Assembly (NCBI RefSeq): GCF_947500325.1
Contig: NZ_CANMRQ010000002.1
Span: 482,800 to 546,799, forward strand
Direction of reading: 5' to 3'
Length of the DNA stretch: 64,000 nt
From: an uncultured Lacinutrix sp.
GTDB lineage: Bacteria > Bacteroidota > Bacteroidia > Flavobacteriales > Flavobacteriaceae
In this document: piece after piece, positions 1 to 7,902 of the stretch
Layout: every line of letters begins with the position of its first letter
How positions within the stretch are numbered: the stretch's first letter is position 1
Program-made: the position numbers and the translations under genes
Notes under the pieces: generated by a model
What the model saw: the letters and a program-made list of their open reading frames with translations, nothing else
The model's database searches: none
What the model was told of the DNA's origin: nothing

Positions 1-2
1 TG

Positions 3-50
3 GAGCTACAAGGTCCGGTAAAAGAACCAGAAGATCTTTTATGGATTTAA
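3..50 (+). CDS. 3' end of an upstream eCIS-locus gene (partial)
   Basis: An open frame enters from the left edge and stops at TAA 48-50, giving a short tail that reads ELQGPVKEPEDLLWI. The next gene starts inside it (ATG at 41), a 10-base overlap typical of co-transcribed genes. The acidic, proline-containing tail is not enough to name the protein. By position it should be a structural or baseplate component of the injection system. The assignment as coding rests only on frame and overlap. Confidence 0.35.
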   Translation, partial: ELQGPVKEPEDLLWI

Positions 51-853
51 AAAACAATAATGAATCTGTACGGGCCACAGGATTAAATGATGTTTTTGAG
101 ATCATTGATGGAGCTAAAGAAGACGATTTATCCAACCAAGAATTGGTGGGATTAATTAATCAGTTTCAGGAAGGAACAGTCATAGCAGATTTCTTTGTGC
201 CAAATATGTGTAAGTCATCTTGCACTCCTATGAATTTTATGGTAGTAAACCCTGAAGATTTGCCTGAATTGCCAACCCCAAACCCTGATACAGAAACACC
301 TACAACCGAAATTGTAAGTAGTGATTTACCAACCATAAACCTTAGATGGGGAGTCGAGAAAAGAGATTTTAATTCTTTAATAGCCTTTCCAGCGGATAAC
401 AATTGGGATGGTGGAAATCCTCCTGAAGAAAATAGTATTGATGGGGAAGTACATTTAATAGAGGTAAATATGCTAGGAAGTAATAGAAAGTGGTTAGAAT
501 ACAACCCTAAATTACATTTATTAAGATATAAACCAAAGAAAAGAGAAACAACAACTTCAGGTTCTGGATTTAGAAAAGAAGCTTCTAGTACGCTTAATTA
601 CTTTGGTCGTATAAATGAATTTGATGTGACAGATACTAAAATGACTATAGATATAAGGCCAGACAGGTATTTTTCTGTAGAAAAAGGAAATAGAACTATA
701 AAAGCAATGGGACTAAGTTCTATACACCATAATATGTATTTTTATTTGGTGTTGTCTATTGAAAAAGATGGAGAATTAATTTTTGGAGAACATTCAAAAA
801 CATTTAAAGTAACTATTAATGAGGGTAATTTATTAAGCTTTCATATAAGTTAG
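41..853 (+). CDS. eCIS-locus protein with CxxxC motif, function unknown
   Basis: A 270-residue protein without signal peptide or membrane segment. Around residues 50-60 it has VIADFFVPNMCKSSC, which resembles a cysteine-containing stretch (ADFxLPYxCCSDC) I associate with Bacteroidota proteins found in injection-system loci; this resemblance is from memory, not a search. It is followed by a Pro/Thr-rich linker (about residues 75-95) and a C-terminal half rich in beta-strand-like patterns. It overlaps the preceding frame by 10 bases and is followed by a clear terminator at 865-887, so it is the last gene of an upstream transcript. A role as a minor particle component or adaptor is inference from position only. 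Confidence 0.6.
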   Translation: MDLKNNNESVRATGLNDVFEIIDGAKEDDLSNQELVGLINQFQEGTVIADFFVPNMCKSSCTPMNFMVVNPEDLPELPTPNPDTETPTTEIVSSDLPTINLRWGVEKRDFNSLIAFPADNNWDGGNPPEENSIDGEVHLIEVNMLGSNRKWLEYNPKLHLLRYKPKKRETTTSGSGFRKEASSTLNYFGRINEFDVTDTKMTIDIRPDRYFSVEKGNRTIKAMGLSSIHHNMYFYLVLSIEKDGELIFGEHSKTFKVTINEGNLLSFHIS

Positions 854-864
854 ATATATAGTAC

Positions 865-887
865 AAGAAGCGTTTTTGCTTCTTTTT
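865..887 (+). terminator. Rho-independent terminator after the 270-aa gene
   Basis: The 7-bp stem AAGAAGC / GCTTCTT (865-871 / 878-884) encloses a 6-base loop and is followed by more T residues. It lies 12 bases after the stop codon at 853. Confidence 0.75.
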
Positions 888-1037
888 AGGGCCTTTCGAG
901 GCCTAACCCCAAGAAGAGTCCATTTCTATGTGAAGTGTTCTTCTTTTCTTGGGAAAGGTGCAAGCAATTGAACCTATAAGGACCTTACGAGGTCTAATCC
1001 TCATAGAAGGTGTGTGTTTACACATCTTCTAGAGGAT
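888..1037 (+). repeat. Duplicated structured element upstream of the tape-measure gene
   Basis: Two related units start at 888 and 979, 91 bases apart. Each begins with AGGRCCT, a 4-base loop and AGGYC: stem GGCCT-TTCG-AGGCC at 890-903 and stem GACCT-TACG-AGGTC at 981-994. The one differing pair (G-C versus A-T) is compensated, so pairing is kept. Each is followed by TAAyCC and a second inverted repeat: CCCAAGAA (908-915) / TTCTTGGG (946-953) in unit one, and a very strong hairpin 997-1037 in unit two with 18 pairs, one G-T pair, one bulged A (1003) and loop GTTT. The last hairpin ends 15 bases before the ATG at 1053, so it lies in the leader of the next gene. Function is unknown. Confidence 0.7.
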
Positions 1038-1052
1038 ATTTTAATTAAAAAA

Positions 1053-2468
1053 ATGATAGCAGCTAGAAATCATACTATAATATTTGAAGCAGAATTCAAT
1101 ATCAATTTGGGTGTTGTTGATCAATTTTCAAATGACTTGGTTAATGAACATTATTTTGTTGATTGGGCTAAGAAAAATATTTTGGAAGCTATTGATCATC
1201 ATGCAGAGAATTTAATAGATCCAAATTCAGTTATAGACATTGAAAATTTAGAAATAGAAATAGATATTACCTCGGCAAACTTTTTTGGAAATGACAAACA
1301 AGGATTGAAAGCTGTTATTTGGGATAAAATCTATTACGAATTAAAAAAAGCAATAGATGCAAGTAATACTGTTTCAGTTTCAATTCAACAGTACGAATCT
1401 AATCGTGTGCTTAAGTTTATTAATACTGGGCAATTGAGAATCGAATTGTCAATGCATGAATGGGACCAGAGTATAGCATTATTTTTTAGTGAACTTTTAA
1501 TTAATAAAGCGGTAAGACAAGAATGGTTAATTAGTATTCAGGAAAAGGATGCTTTTATTCGGTTTTTTAACTTAAAAAAAGATTATATAATAACACAATG
1601 GATTGATGATTTAACGGAAATAAAAAATGTTTCCAAAAAATTAAAAATCGTATATAGACTAATTTGTAGTAGTCTTAATTATTTTTCTCATATAACTGAA
1701 TTAGATTTCTATCATAACTTCTTCAAACAAATCTTTCATACTCATAGAGAAGAATATTTAACAGACGAATCAATCGATTCTATAATACAAAAAATAAGCA
1801 GTCAATTATTAAAGGTAGATGAAGTGAATATTGTTGAATTTATATCAACAAAAATAACCAAGCAAGAGATTAAAGAATTGTTTAATAAAGAAACAATATT
1901 AAAGAAATCATCATTAGAAACAGAAATTAAATTTAATGATAAAAATCTAGTAAAAGAAGTTATAGAGGATGGCACACATGTTTCTTTAGTAGGCCTTGTT
2001 ATTGTATGTGCGTTTTTACCTCAATTTCTAAAAACTCTTGGTTACATAGGTAGTGAAGGAGAAATTCAAAATCAAAAAGCAATTCCAATACTATTACACT
2101 ATCTGGTTACTGGAGAAAAAGAGGCGCCAGAATGGAAACTAACCTTAGCAAAGGTGCTTTCGGGTTTAAGGCCTAATGAATACTGTAATACTCAAATAAA
2201 ACCATCTGAAATTATAGATGCTGAAATAGATAAATTCCTTAAAGCAATAATACATCACTGGGATACTTTAAAAAATACAAGCCCGGACGGTTTTAGAGAG
2301 GCATTTTTGAAAAGAGAAGGTGTGTTAAAATTTAAAAATGGATTTTATTATCTCTATGTGGAGGGACAAACAGTAGATATTTTACTCAACTATGTAACAT
2401 GGAATTATACAACAATAAGATTAAATTGGATGAAACAAATCCTATTTGTAGAATGGAATAAAAATTAA
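1053..2468 (+). CDS. Contractile injection system tape-measure protein (CIS_TMP / Afp14-like)
   Basis: Predicted tape-measure protein that sets tube and sheath length in extracellular contractile particles. Seen in sequence: an N-terminal H-T-I-I-F-E segment, then IDIENLEIEIDI near residues 70-80, and a diagnostic C-terminus with PEWKLTLAKVLSGL, a run like HWDTLKNTSPDGFREAFLKR, VEGQTVDILL and a final IRLNWMKQILFVEW. This order matches the CIS_TMP family (Afp14/Pvc14) as I know it. I chose ATG 1053 (471 aa) over the GTG at 1014, because that GTG lies inside the arm of the strong hairpin 997-1037, and because ATG 1053 has the same TTAATTAAAAAAA leader as the AAA+ ATPase gene. It abuts the giant DUF4157 gene by one base, so the two are co-translated. 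Confidence 0.85.
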   Translation: MIAARNHTIIFEAEFNINLGVVDQFSNDLVNEHYFVDWAKKNILEAIDHHAENLIDPNSVIDIENLEIEIDITSANFFGNDKQGLKAVIWDKIYYELKKAIDASNTVSVSIQQYESNRVLKFINTGQLRIELSMHEWDQSIALFFSELLINKAVRQEWLISIQEKDAFIRFFNLKKDYIITQWIDDLTEIKNVSKKLKIVYRLICSSLNYFSHITELDFYHNFFKQIFHTHREEYLTDESIDSIIQKISSQLLKVDEVNIVEFISTKITKQEIKELFNKETILKKSSLETEIKFNDKNLVKEVIEDGTHVSLVGLVIVCAFLPQFLKTLGYIGSEGEIQNQKAIPILLHYLVTGEKEAPEWKLTLAKVLSGLRPNEYCNTQIKPSEIIDAEIDKFLKAIIHHWDTLKNTSPDGFREAFLKREGVLKFKNGFYYLYVEGQTVDILLNYVTWNYTTIRLNWMKQILFVEWNKN

Positions 2469-2469
2469 T

Positions 2470-5400
2470 TTGTTTTCAAAGGCAGACAAAACAGTTAAAC
2501 CCTCTGTTAAATTACAACGCAAAACAGAGCAGTCTTTTTTTGGTTCTCAAAAAGAGCAGAGAGTTTCTGCGCCTGAATCTACCTTTTTTAAACCAGCTGT
2601 CCAAGCTAAGTTACGAGTAAATAAACCTGATGATAGTTATGAAAAAGAAGCTGATGCCGTAGCAGAAAGCGTTGTTAATATGCCAGAACCTCAAAAGCAA
2701 CCAAATATTACAATAGGACTTCCTGATGTACAGCGTATGGAGGAAACAAAGGATGAAGAGGAAGAAACTTTGCAAATGTCATCTATGACTATTCAGCGTA
2801 TGGTAGAAGAGGAGCAAGAAGATAATACCTCTATTCAAGCAAAACAAATTTCATTTATTCAAAGAGATGTTAATGATATAAATCCCTCATCTAATGAGGA
2901 AGATGAAACTGTACAAACTTATTCTAGTGAGCGGCCAACGATGTATCATTCAGATGTAATACAACGTAGTGGCCGCGGACCTCCAGCTGGTGCTGGGCAA
3001 TTTCAAAGTCAATTGCACAATTCTACCTCTGGCGGGCAGCCAATGGCTAAGCCTGTCGGGAACTTCATGTCGTCCCGGTTTGGGGCAGATTTCAGTACGG
3101 TAAGGATACATACTGATACGAGCGCTCAACAAATGAGTAAGCAAGTGAATGCGCATGCCTTTACCTATGGAAATCATATCTACTTCAATAGTGGAAAATA
3201 CGACCCCGATTCAAAATCGGGGCAGACACTTCTTGCTCATGAGTTAACACATACTATTCAACAAGGAGCTAGTCCAGTATACTCTAATGTACAACGAAAA
3301 CACAATTTTACTGCTGTACAACGTAAATCTATTTTACAACGTCAAGGTGCACCACAACTCACAAAAGCTGTTGAACTTGCCGAAGCAGAACAAGGCAAGG
3401 TAATAGCGAATAAAGAAGGAGCAGATGGCTACCGTTACGGTTGGGAGCGCCTTATGGAATATTTTGAAACTACTTTTGGAAAAGATAAAATTGTATCTCA
3501 ACCTACTGGAGAGAAAAACATAGTGCCTAAACAGAGTATAAAAAAGAAATCAGAATTTTACGGGGCAGTTGTTGAGGCTGATGCAGACAAAAACGGAAAA
3601 GGTATGAGAGATGTTATGCCTAGTTGGTGTGGTATTTTTGCTTTCTGGGCTCTAAATAAATCTGGAATACCTATGCCTAAATGGCAGCTTGGAGAATCTT
3701 TTATTCCGCCAGAAGCAGCATATCCTTCAGGTCATATTCCTAAACCTGGAGACATCGCTTATAAAGAAGAGCGTTCTCATTATGGGTTAGTAGTGGGTAT
3801 GGAAGGTGCTAACAGGGTTAAAAGTGTAAATGGTAATACTGCTGGAGACGACCATATGGGAGGTGAAATACAGGTACAAACACATGATCTAAGTAATTGG
3901 CATGCTTTCTTTAATCCATTAGTTGCAAAAACGGGGAACCTCAGAGATCCGTCTGAAGGAGATAAAGATACCGAGCCTAAGACCTTTAAAGAGCTTAGAA
4001 AACTTAAATATAATGTAAGTAGAAAAGCTGAGAATGAAAATGAAGAAGAAGACATTCAAGCAAAGTCTGAGAACCCTCAAAAGGGGAAAGAAGAGGAAGA
4101 AGTAGTTCAAGCAAAACAAGAAGTTAATGAAAAAGATAATGAAGAAGAAGCTATTCAGCGTTCAGAAATAGGAGGAGCAGGAGGATTTGCTTCCAAAGGA
4201 ATAGAAATGGAAAGTGATGATTCATCAGGTTTTATCCAAACCAAGGCAGAATCAACACCAGCAATGCAAATAAGAAATAAATCTCCAGGTAAATTAATTC
4301 AAGGAGGTTGGTTAGGAGATGCATGGGATGCGGTTTCAGGTTTAGCTTCAGATGTTGCCGACTTAATAGAAGAAGGGTTAGATGCTGCCAAAAATTGGCT
4401 GCTTGATAAAGTACGTGATTTTGTTGTAGAAATACCAGGATACACACTCTTGAGTTATATTTTAGGATATGATCCTATAACTGGCCGAGGTGTAAATAAA
4501 ACACCAATTACCTTATTGGATGCTGTACTTGATATCATTCCAATTGGTGGCGCTATGGTGAAATGGGTTTTAGAGTATTTCGAAGCCATTAACCCTGTAG
4601 CTGATTGGTTATTCGAATCCGTACAGCGTTTTTCAGATTTAATTGCAAGCGTAGAATCTAGATTCGAAAATTTCTGGAATAGATTGAGTATTGATGATGT
4701 GGCCAATCCTGAACAAGTGATGAATAATGTGGCAAATTTATTCCAATCTATTGTCACAGATATAGTTGATTTTGTAGCAGAAGTAGGAGGAGATTTTTTA
4801 ACTATGGTGAAAGATATAGCTATTTCAACCTTAGTTACTTTTGTTAAAGAATACTTTCCAGATGCTTATGATTTATTGGTCCTTTTACTAGGAGAAGACC
4901 CTATTTCAGGAGAGCAAGTAGCGTTTAATGGGACTAATATTTTAAATGCAGCATTAAAAGTTTTAGGAGAGCGCGGCGCTCAAATTAAATCTCAGATGCT
5001 TGAAAACGGCATTTTTATAAAATGTGTTGAATGGATAGATAGAAGTATTGGATTGGTTCAAGACATTATAAGTGATGTAGGTAACATATTTAGTACAGTT
5101 TGGGAACTAATTACTTTCGATTCACTCTTTAGCCCAATCGAAACTTTTACAGAAATAGCCCAAGCGTTCCTTACTCCAATAAATAGAATTATAGATTTCT
5201 TTACAGATGCTATGATAATACTTATAGGTATTCTTAGAGAAGCATTATTAGAACGATTAAGTAATTATGCAAAAGAAACTAGAGGGTATTTCCTTATTAC
5301 AGTTCTTATAGGTAGAGATCCATTTTCTGGTAAAAGAGTATTAAGGAATACAGAGAATATGATTCATGGGTTCTTTAGTCTTATGGAAGGTGGAGAAGCA

Positions 5401-7881
5401 CAATTTCAACAACTTAAAGAGAGTGGAAAAATTGATCAAATGACGCAAAAGGTAGATAAGGCAGTTAAGCGCCTTAATTTTACTTTGGAATATGTTGTTG
5501 GATTGTTTACGAGCTTATGGGAGGCTTTAGATTGGAATGACTTCTTAAACCCTTTTGAAGTTTTTGCTAGAATTGTGGCTACGTTTGGAGATCCGGTTAT
5601 TCGACTTGTTCGTTTTGTAATTACTATTGTCCAAATTGTTGTTGAATTGTTGTTAATCGCAATGAATTTCCCATTCGAAACGGTCAATAATATTATTCAA
5701 CGTTCTTTAGAAGCCTTTGGAAATATTAAGCGAGATCCTATAGGTTTTCTAAAAAATATTTTACGTGGAATTAAACAAGGATTTACTCAATTTTTCGATA
5801 ATATTTTAAAACACCTTATGTCTGGTTTAGCCAATTGGTTATTTGGTTCTTTAGGAGAATTAGGTATCCAAATGCCTCCAGATTTAAGTTTTAAGAGTAT
5901 TCTAAACCTTATTATGCAGATTCTAGGGATCAGTATAGAGCATATTATGGAACGTGTTTGGCTTAAATTAACAGAGCAGATTGGTGCAGAAAAAGTAGCT
6001 AAAATTAGAGGAGCTATTGATAAGTTAACGGGTATTTGGACCTTTATTAAAGATGTAATGGATAGAGGGCCAATTGCAATTTGGGAATTTGTACAAGAGA
6101 AACTTAGTGAATTATGGAATATAGTTTTAGCTGCTGCTAGAAACTGGATTATGACTCGAATTATCGCAAGCGTAACAACTAAACTGTTGAGTATGTTAGA
6201 TCCTACAGGTATTATGGCAGTTATTAATAGTGTAATTGGTATTTATAGAGCTATACAGTCGTTTATTGAACAGTTAAGAGCAATGCTTGAAATATTAAAC
6301 TCTTTTGTAAATGGTATTGCAGAGATAGCGGCTGGAAATGTACAAGCCGCTGCCGATTATCTAGAAGGTGCTATGGCAAGAGGTATTCCAGTATTAATTG
6401 GTTTCCTTGCGAATCAAGTTGGTTTAGGAGGTATTGGTAGGCGTATAGCCGAAATTATAACCAGTGTGCGTGTAAAAATAACAGAAGGAATAGATTGGTT
6501 AGTAGCTAAGGCATTACGAATAGGGAGGCCAATTATAGATGGCGTAATTCGAGTAATAGAATTTGGTGAAAGAGTCGTAGGGGGAATAAGGGCTGCATTT
6601 GGGTCTATATTTGGATTCACCGCAGGAGGAGAGTCACATCGTCTTTGGGTAGAAAATAGTGCTGGTTCAACTCGTATTAAAGTAGCTAGTACTCCAATGA
6701 ATTTGGATGCTAAAATTAATGAATGGAGAGAAGCTGCCAATGGAGATTCACAAAAAACTGCAGCGATTAATGAAGTTGAAACGGAGCATAGTATTGCAAC
6801 TCAAAAGGCAAATGCTCTTGTTCTTGCTGATCAAGCTAATGATGAACAAAGGGTTACTACAGCTCAAACAGAATTAGACTCTCAAATGAACATATTAAAA
6901 ACTAAAGTTATGGTGGTATTTAATTTAATGCCAGAACTTATAGGAGATAATATAGAGTTGTATTTAAGTGGTAGTGTTGGTTCTGTATTCTTGAATGGTT
7001 CTGGAGCGTTAAATCAACAAGGTATTGAGCTACAGACTAACCTTAGAGGAAAAGGTTATGCTGTTATAGGTAAAACAAGTGAAAGAAGAAGCCATATTAG
7101 AAGAACTGGAGGTACATCTAATCAAGCTTATCATTTTGATAATGATGGGAAATTACAGATAGGTAGTAGTAGCGGAAATCACGAAGAGTATCAAATATCA
7201 AATATAGATTTTATGGATTTTGAAGGAGATACTAGAGATGCATTTAAAATTAATATAACAACTCAAAATGGTAATAGTTTTGAAGCTTCATTAATGGAGA
7301 ATGAATTAGAAACTACTACGCAAACTAATGTCGAAGAGCAAGAAATAATTGGTAGAGGCTTGGCAAGACAAAGAGACACAGGTGTTTCTGGAAGATCAAG
7401 AATGAATTCAACTACAGCCACAGGATTGCATAGGGCTCATTTAATAGCAAACAGATTTCAAGGCCCAGGAGAAGCTCAATCGTTAAATATTATTTTAACG
7501 AGCCCTACTTTTAATACCAGAACAATGGCTGATGTAGAAAATTCGATAAGTGATTGGATTGGAGATAGAATTGAAACAAATAGAGATAGAGGTACTTTAC
7601 ATGAGAATAGTATTTTGAGGTTCACAATGAAGGTGAAAGCGACCTTAGAATTTAATGAAGGAAGATCGTTAGCTAGGTCAATATTTAATAATCTAATTGC
7701 TAATCAATTTATCGAAGGTGAAATAAATGAAACCGAAATGATGAATCAAATTTTTGAAAAATTAATGCAAGAATCAAATACTTCAGGAACTGGAGATGGT
7801 TTTAGAAGGCAAACTAGAAAAGTAGAATATTTTGTAGATAGTAGTAAAAGAGCAGAAATTGGACCAGATTCTAATATATAG
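2470..7881 (+). CDS. Giant modular eCIS core-domain (DUF4157) protein with CHAP-like domain and nuclease-like C-terminus
   Basis: A protein of 1803 residues starting at TTG 2470, one base after the upstream stop. Domains seen in order: a low-complexity N-terminus with acidic blocks and VQR/IQR/IQAK motifs (about 1-195); the DUF4157 eCIS core domain (about 198-265) with HELTH at 257-261; a CHAP/NlpC-like amidase domain with PSWCGIF (Cys387), HYGLVVG (His437) and VNGN (Asn454); a second acidic, VQAK-rich linker (about 510-600); a long amphipathic helical region with three repeats centred on GxDPhSG near residues 665, 806 and 946; and a tail with HRAHLIANRF (His1654, His1657) followed by SLN and VEN, like DNA/RNA non-specific endonucleases. 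DUF4157 is known to mark eCIS-linked cargo. That this is a secreted toxin is inference. No signal peptide and no obvious immunity gene are seen. Confidence 0.85.
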   Translation: MFSKADKTVKPSVKLQRKTEQSFFGSQKEQRVSAPESTFFKPAVQAKLRVNKPDDSYEKEADAVAESVVNMPEPQKQPNITIGLPDVQRMEETKDEEEETLQMSSMTIQRMVEEEQEDNTSIQAKQISFIQRDVNDINPSSNEEDETVQTYSSERPTMYHSDVIQRSGRGPPAGAGQFQSQLHNSTSGGQPMAKPVGNFMSSRFGADFSTVRIHTDTSAQQMSKQVNAHAFTYGNHIYFNSGKYDPDSKSGQTLLAHELTHTIQQGASPVYSNVQRKHNFTAVQRKSILQRQGAPQLTKAVELAEAEQGKVIANKEGADGYRYGWERLMEYFETTFGKDKIVSQPTGEKNIVPKQSIKKKSEFYGAVVEADADKNGKGMRDVMPSWCGIFAFWALNKSGIPMPKWQLGESFIPPEAAYPSGHIPKPGDIAYKEERSHYGLVVGMEGANRVKSVNGNTAGDDHMGGEIQVQTHDLSNWHAFFNPLVAKTGNLRDPSEGDKDTEPKTFKELRKLKYNVSRKAENENEEEDIQAKSENPQKGKEEEEVVQAKQEVNEKDNEEEAIQRSEIGGAGGFASKGIEMESDDSSGFIQTKAESTPAMQIRNKSPGKLIQGGWLGDAWDAVSGLASDVADLIEEGLDAAKNWLLDKVRDFVVEIPGYTLLSYILGYDPITGRGVNKTPITLLDAVLDIIPIGGAMVKWVLEYFEAINPVADWLFESVQRFSDLIASVESRFENFWNRLSIDDVANPEQVMNNVANLFQSIVTDIVDFVAEVGGDFLTMVKDIAISTLVTFVKEYFPDAYDLLVLLLGEDPISGEQVAFNGTNILNAALKVLGERGAQIKSQMLENGIFIKCVEWIDRSIGLVQDIISDVGNIFSTVWELITFDSLFSPIETFTEIAQAFLTPINRIIDFFTDAMIILIGILREALLERLSNYAKETRGYFLITVLIGRDPFSGKRVLRNTENMIHGFFSLMEGGEAQFQQLKESGKIDQMTQKVDKAVKRLNFTLEYVVGLFTSLWEALDWNDFLNPFEVFARIVATFGDPVIRLVRFVITIVQIVVELLLIAMNFPFETVNNIIQRSLEAFGNIKRDPIGFLKNILRGIKQGFTQFFDNILKHLMSGLANWLFGSLGELGIQMPPDLSFKSILNLIMQILGISIEHIMERVWLKLTEQIGAEKVAKIRGAIDKLTGIWTFIKDVMDRGPIAIWEFVQEKLSELWNIVLAAARNWIMTRIIASVTTKLLSMLDPTGIMAVINSVIGIYRAIQSFIEQLRAMLEILNSFVNGIAEIAAGNVQAAADYLEGAMARGIPVLIGFLANQVGLGGIGRRIAEIITSVRVKITEGIDWLVAKALRIGRPIIDGVIRVIEFGERVVGGIRAAFGSIFGFTAGGESHRLWVENSAGSTRIKVASTPMNLDAKINEWREAANGDSQKTAAINEVETEHSIATQKANALVLADQANDEQRVTTAQTELDSQMNILKTKVMVVFNLMPELIGDNIELYLSGSVGSVFLNGSGALNQQGIELQTNLRGKGYAVIGKTSERRSHIRRTGGTSNQAYHFDNDGKLQIGSSSGNHEEYQISNIDFMDFEGDTRDAFKINITTQNGNSFEASLMENELETTTQTNVEEQEIIGRGLARQRDTGVSGRSRMNSTTATGLHRAHLIANRFQGPGEAQSLNIILTSPTFNTRTMADVENSISDWIGDRIETNRDRGTLHENSILRFTMKVKATLEFNEGRSLARSIFNNLIANQFIEGEINETEMMNQIFEKLMQESNTSGTGDGFRRQTRKVEYFVDSSKRAEIGPDSNI

Positions 7882-7902
7882 TATTATTTAATAAATTATA
7901 TC

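Noticed and set aside
166..504. Minus-strand frame of 112 codons inside the first gene
   Set aside because: Shadow of the plus-strand coding frame with no motifs.
908..953. Invertible promoter switch
   Set aside because: The inverted repeat is only 8 bp perfect, no recombinase is near, and the duplicated structured unit explains the repeat better; it is not fully excluded.
1014..1052. GTG start for the tape-measure gene
   Set aside because: The GTG lies in the arm of the strong hairpin 997-1037; ATG 1053 fits the family N-terminus and has the A-rich leader.
6414..6740. Minus-strand frame of 108 codons within the giant protein gene
   Set aside because: Shadow frame; the plus-strand protein is continuous and domain-like here.
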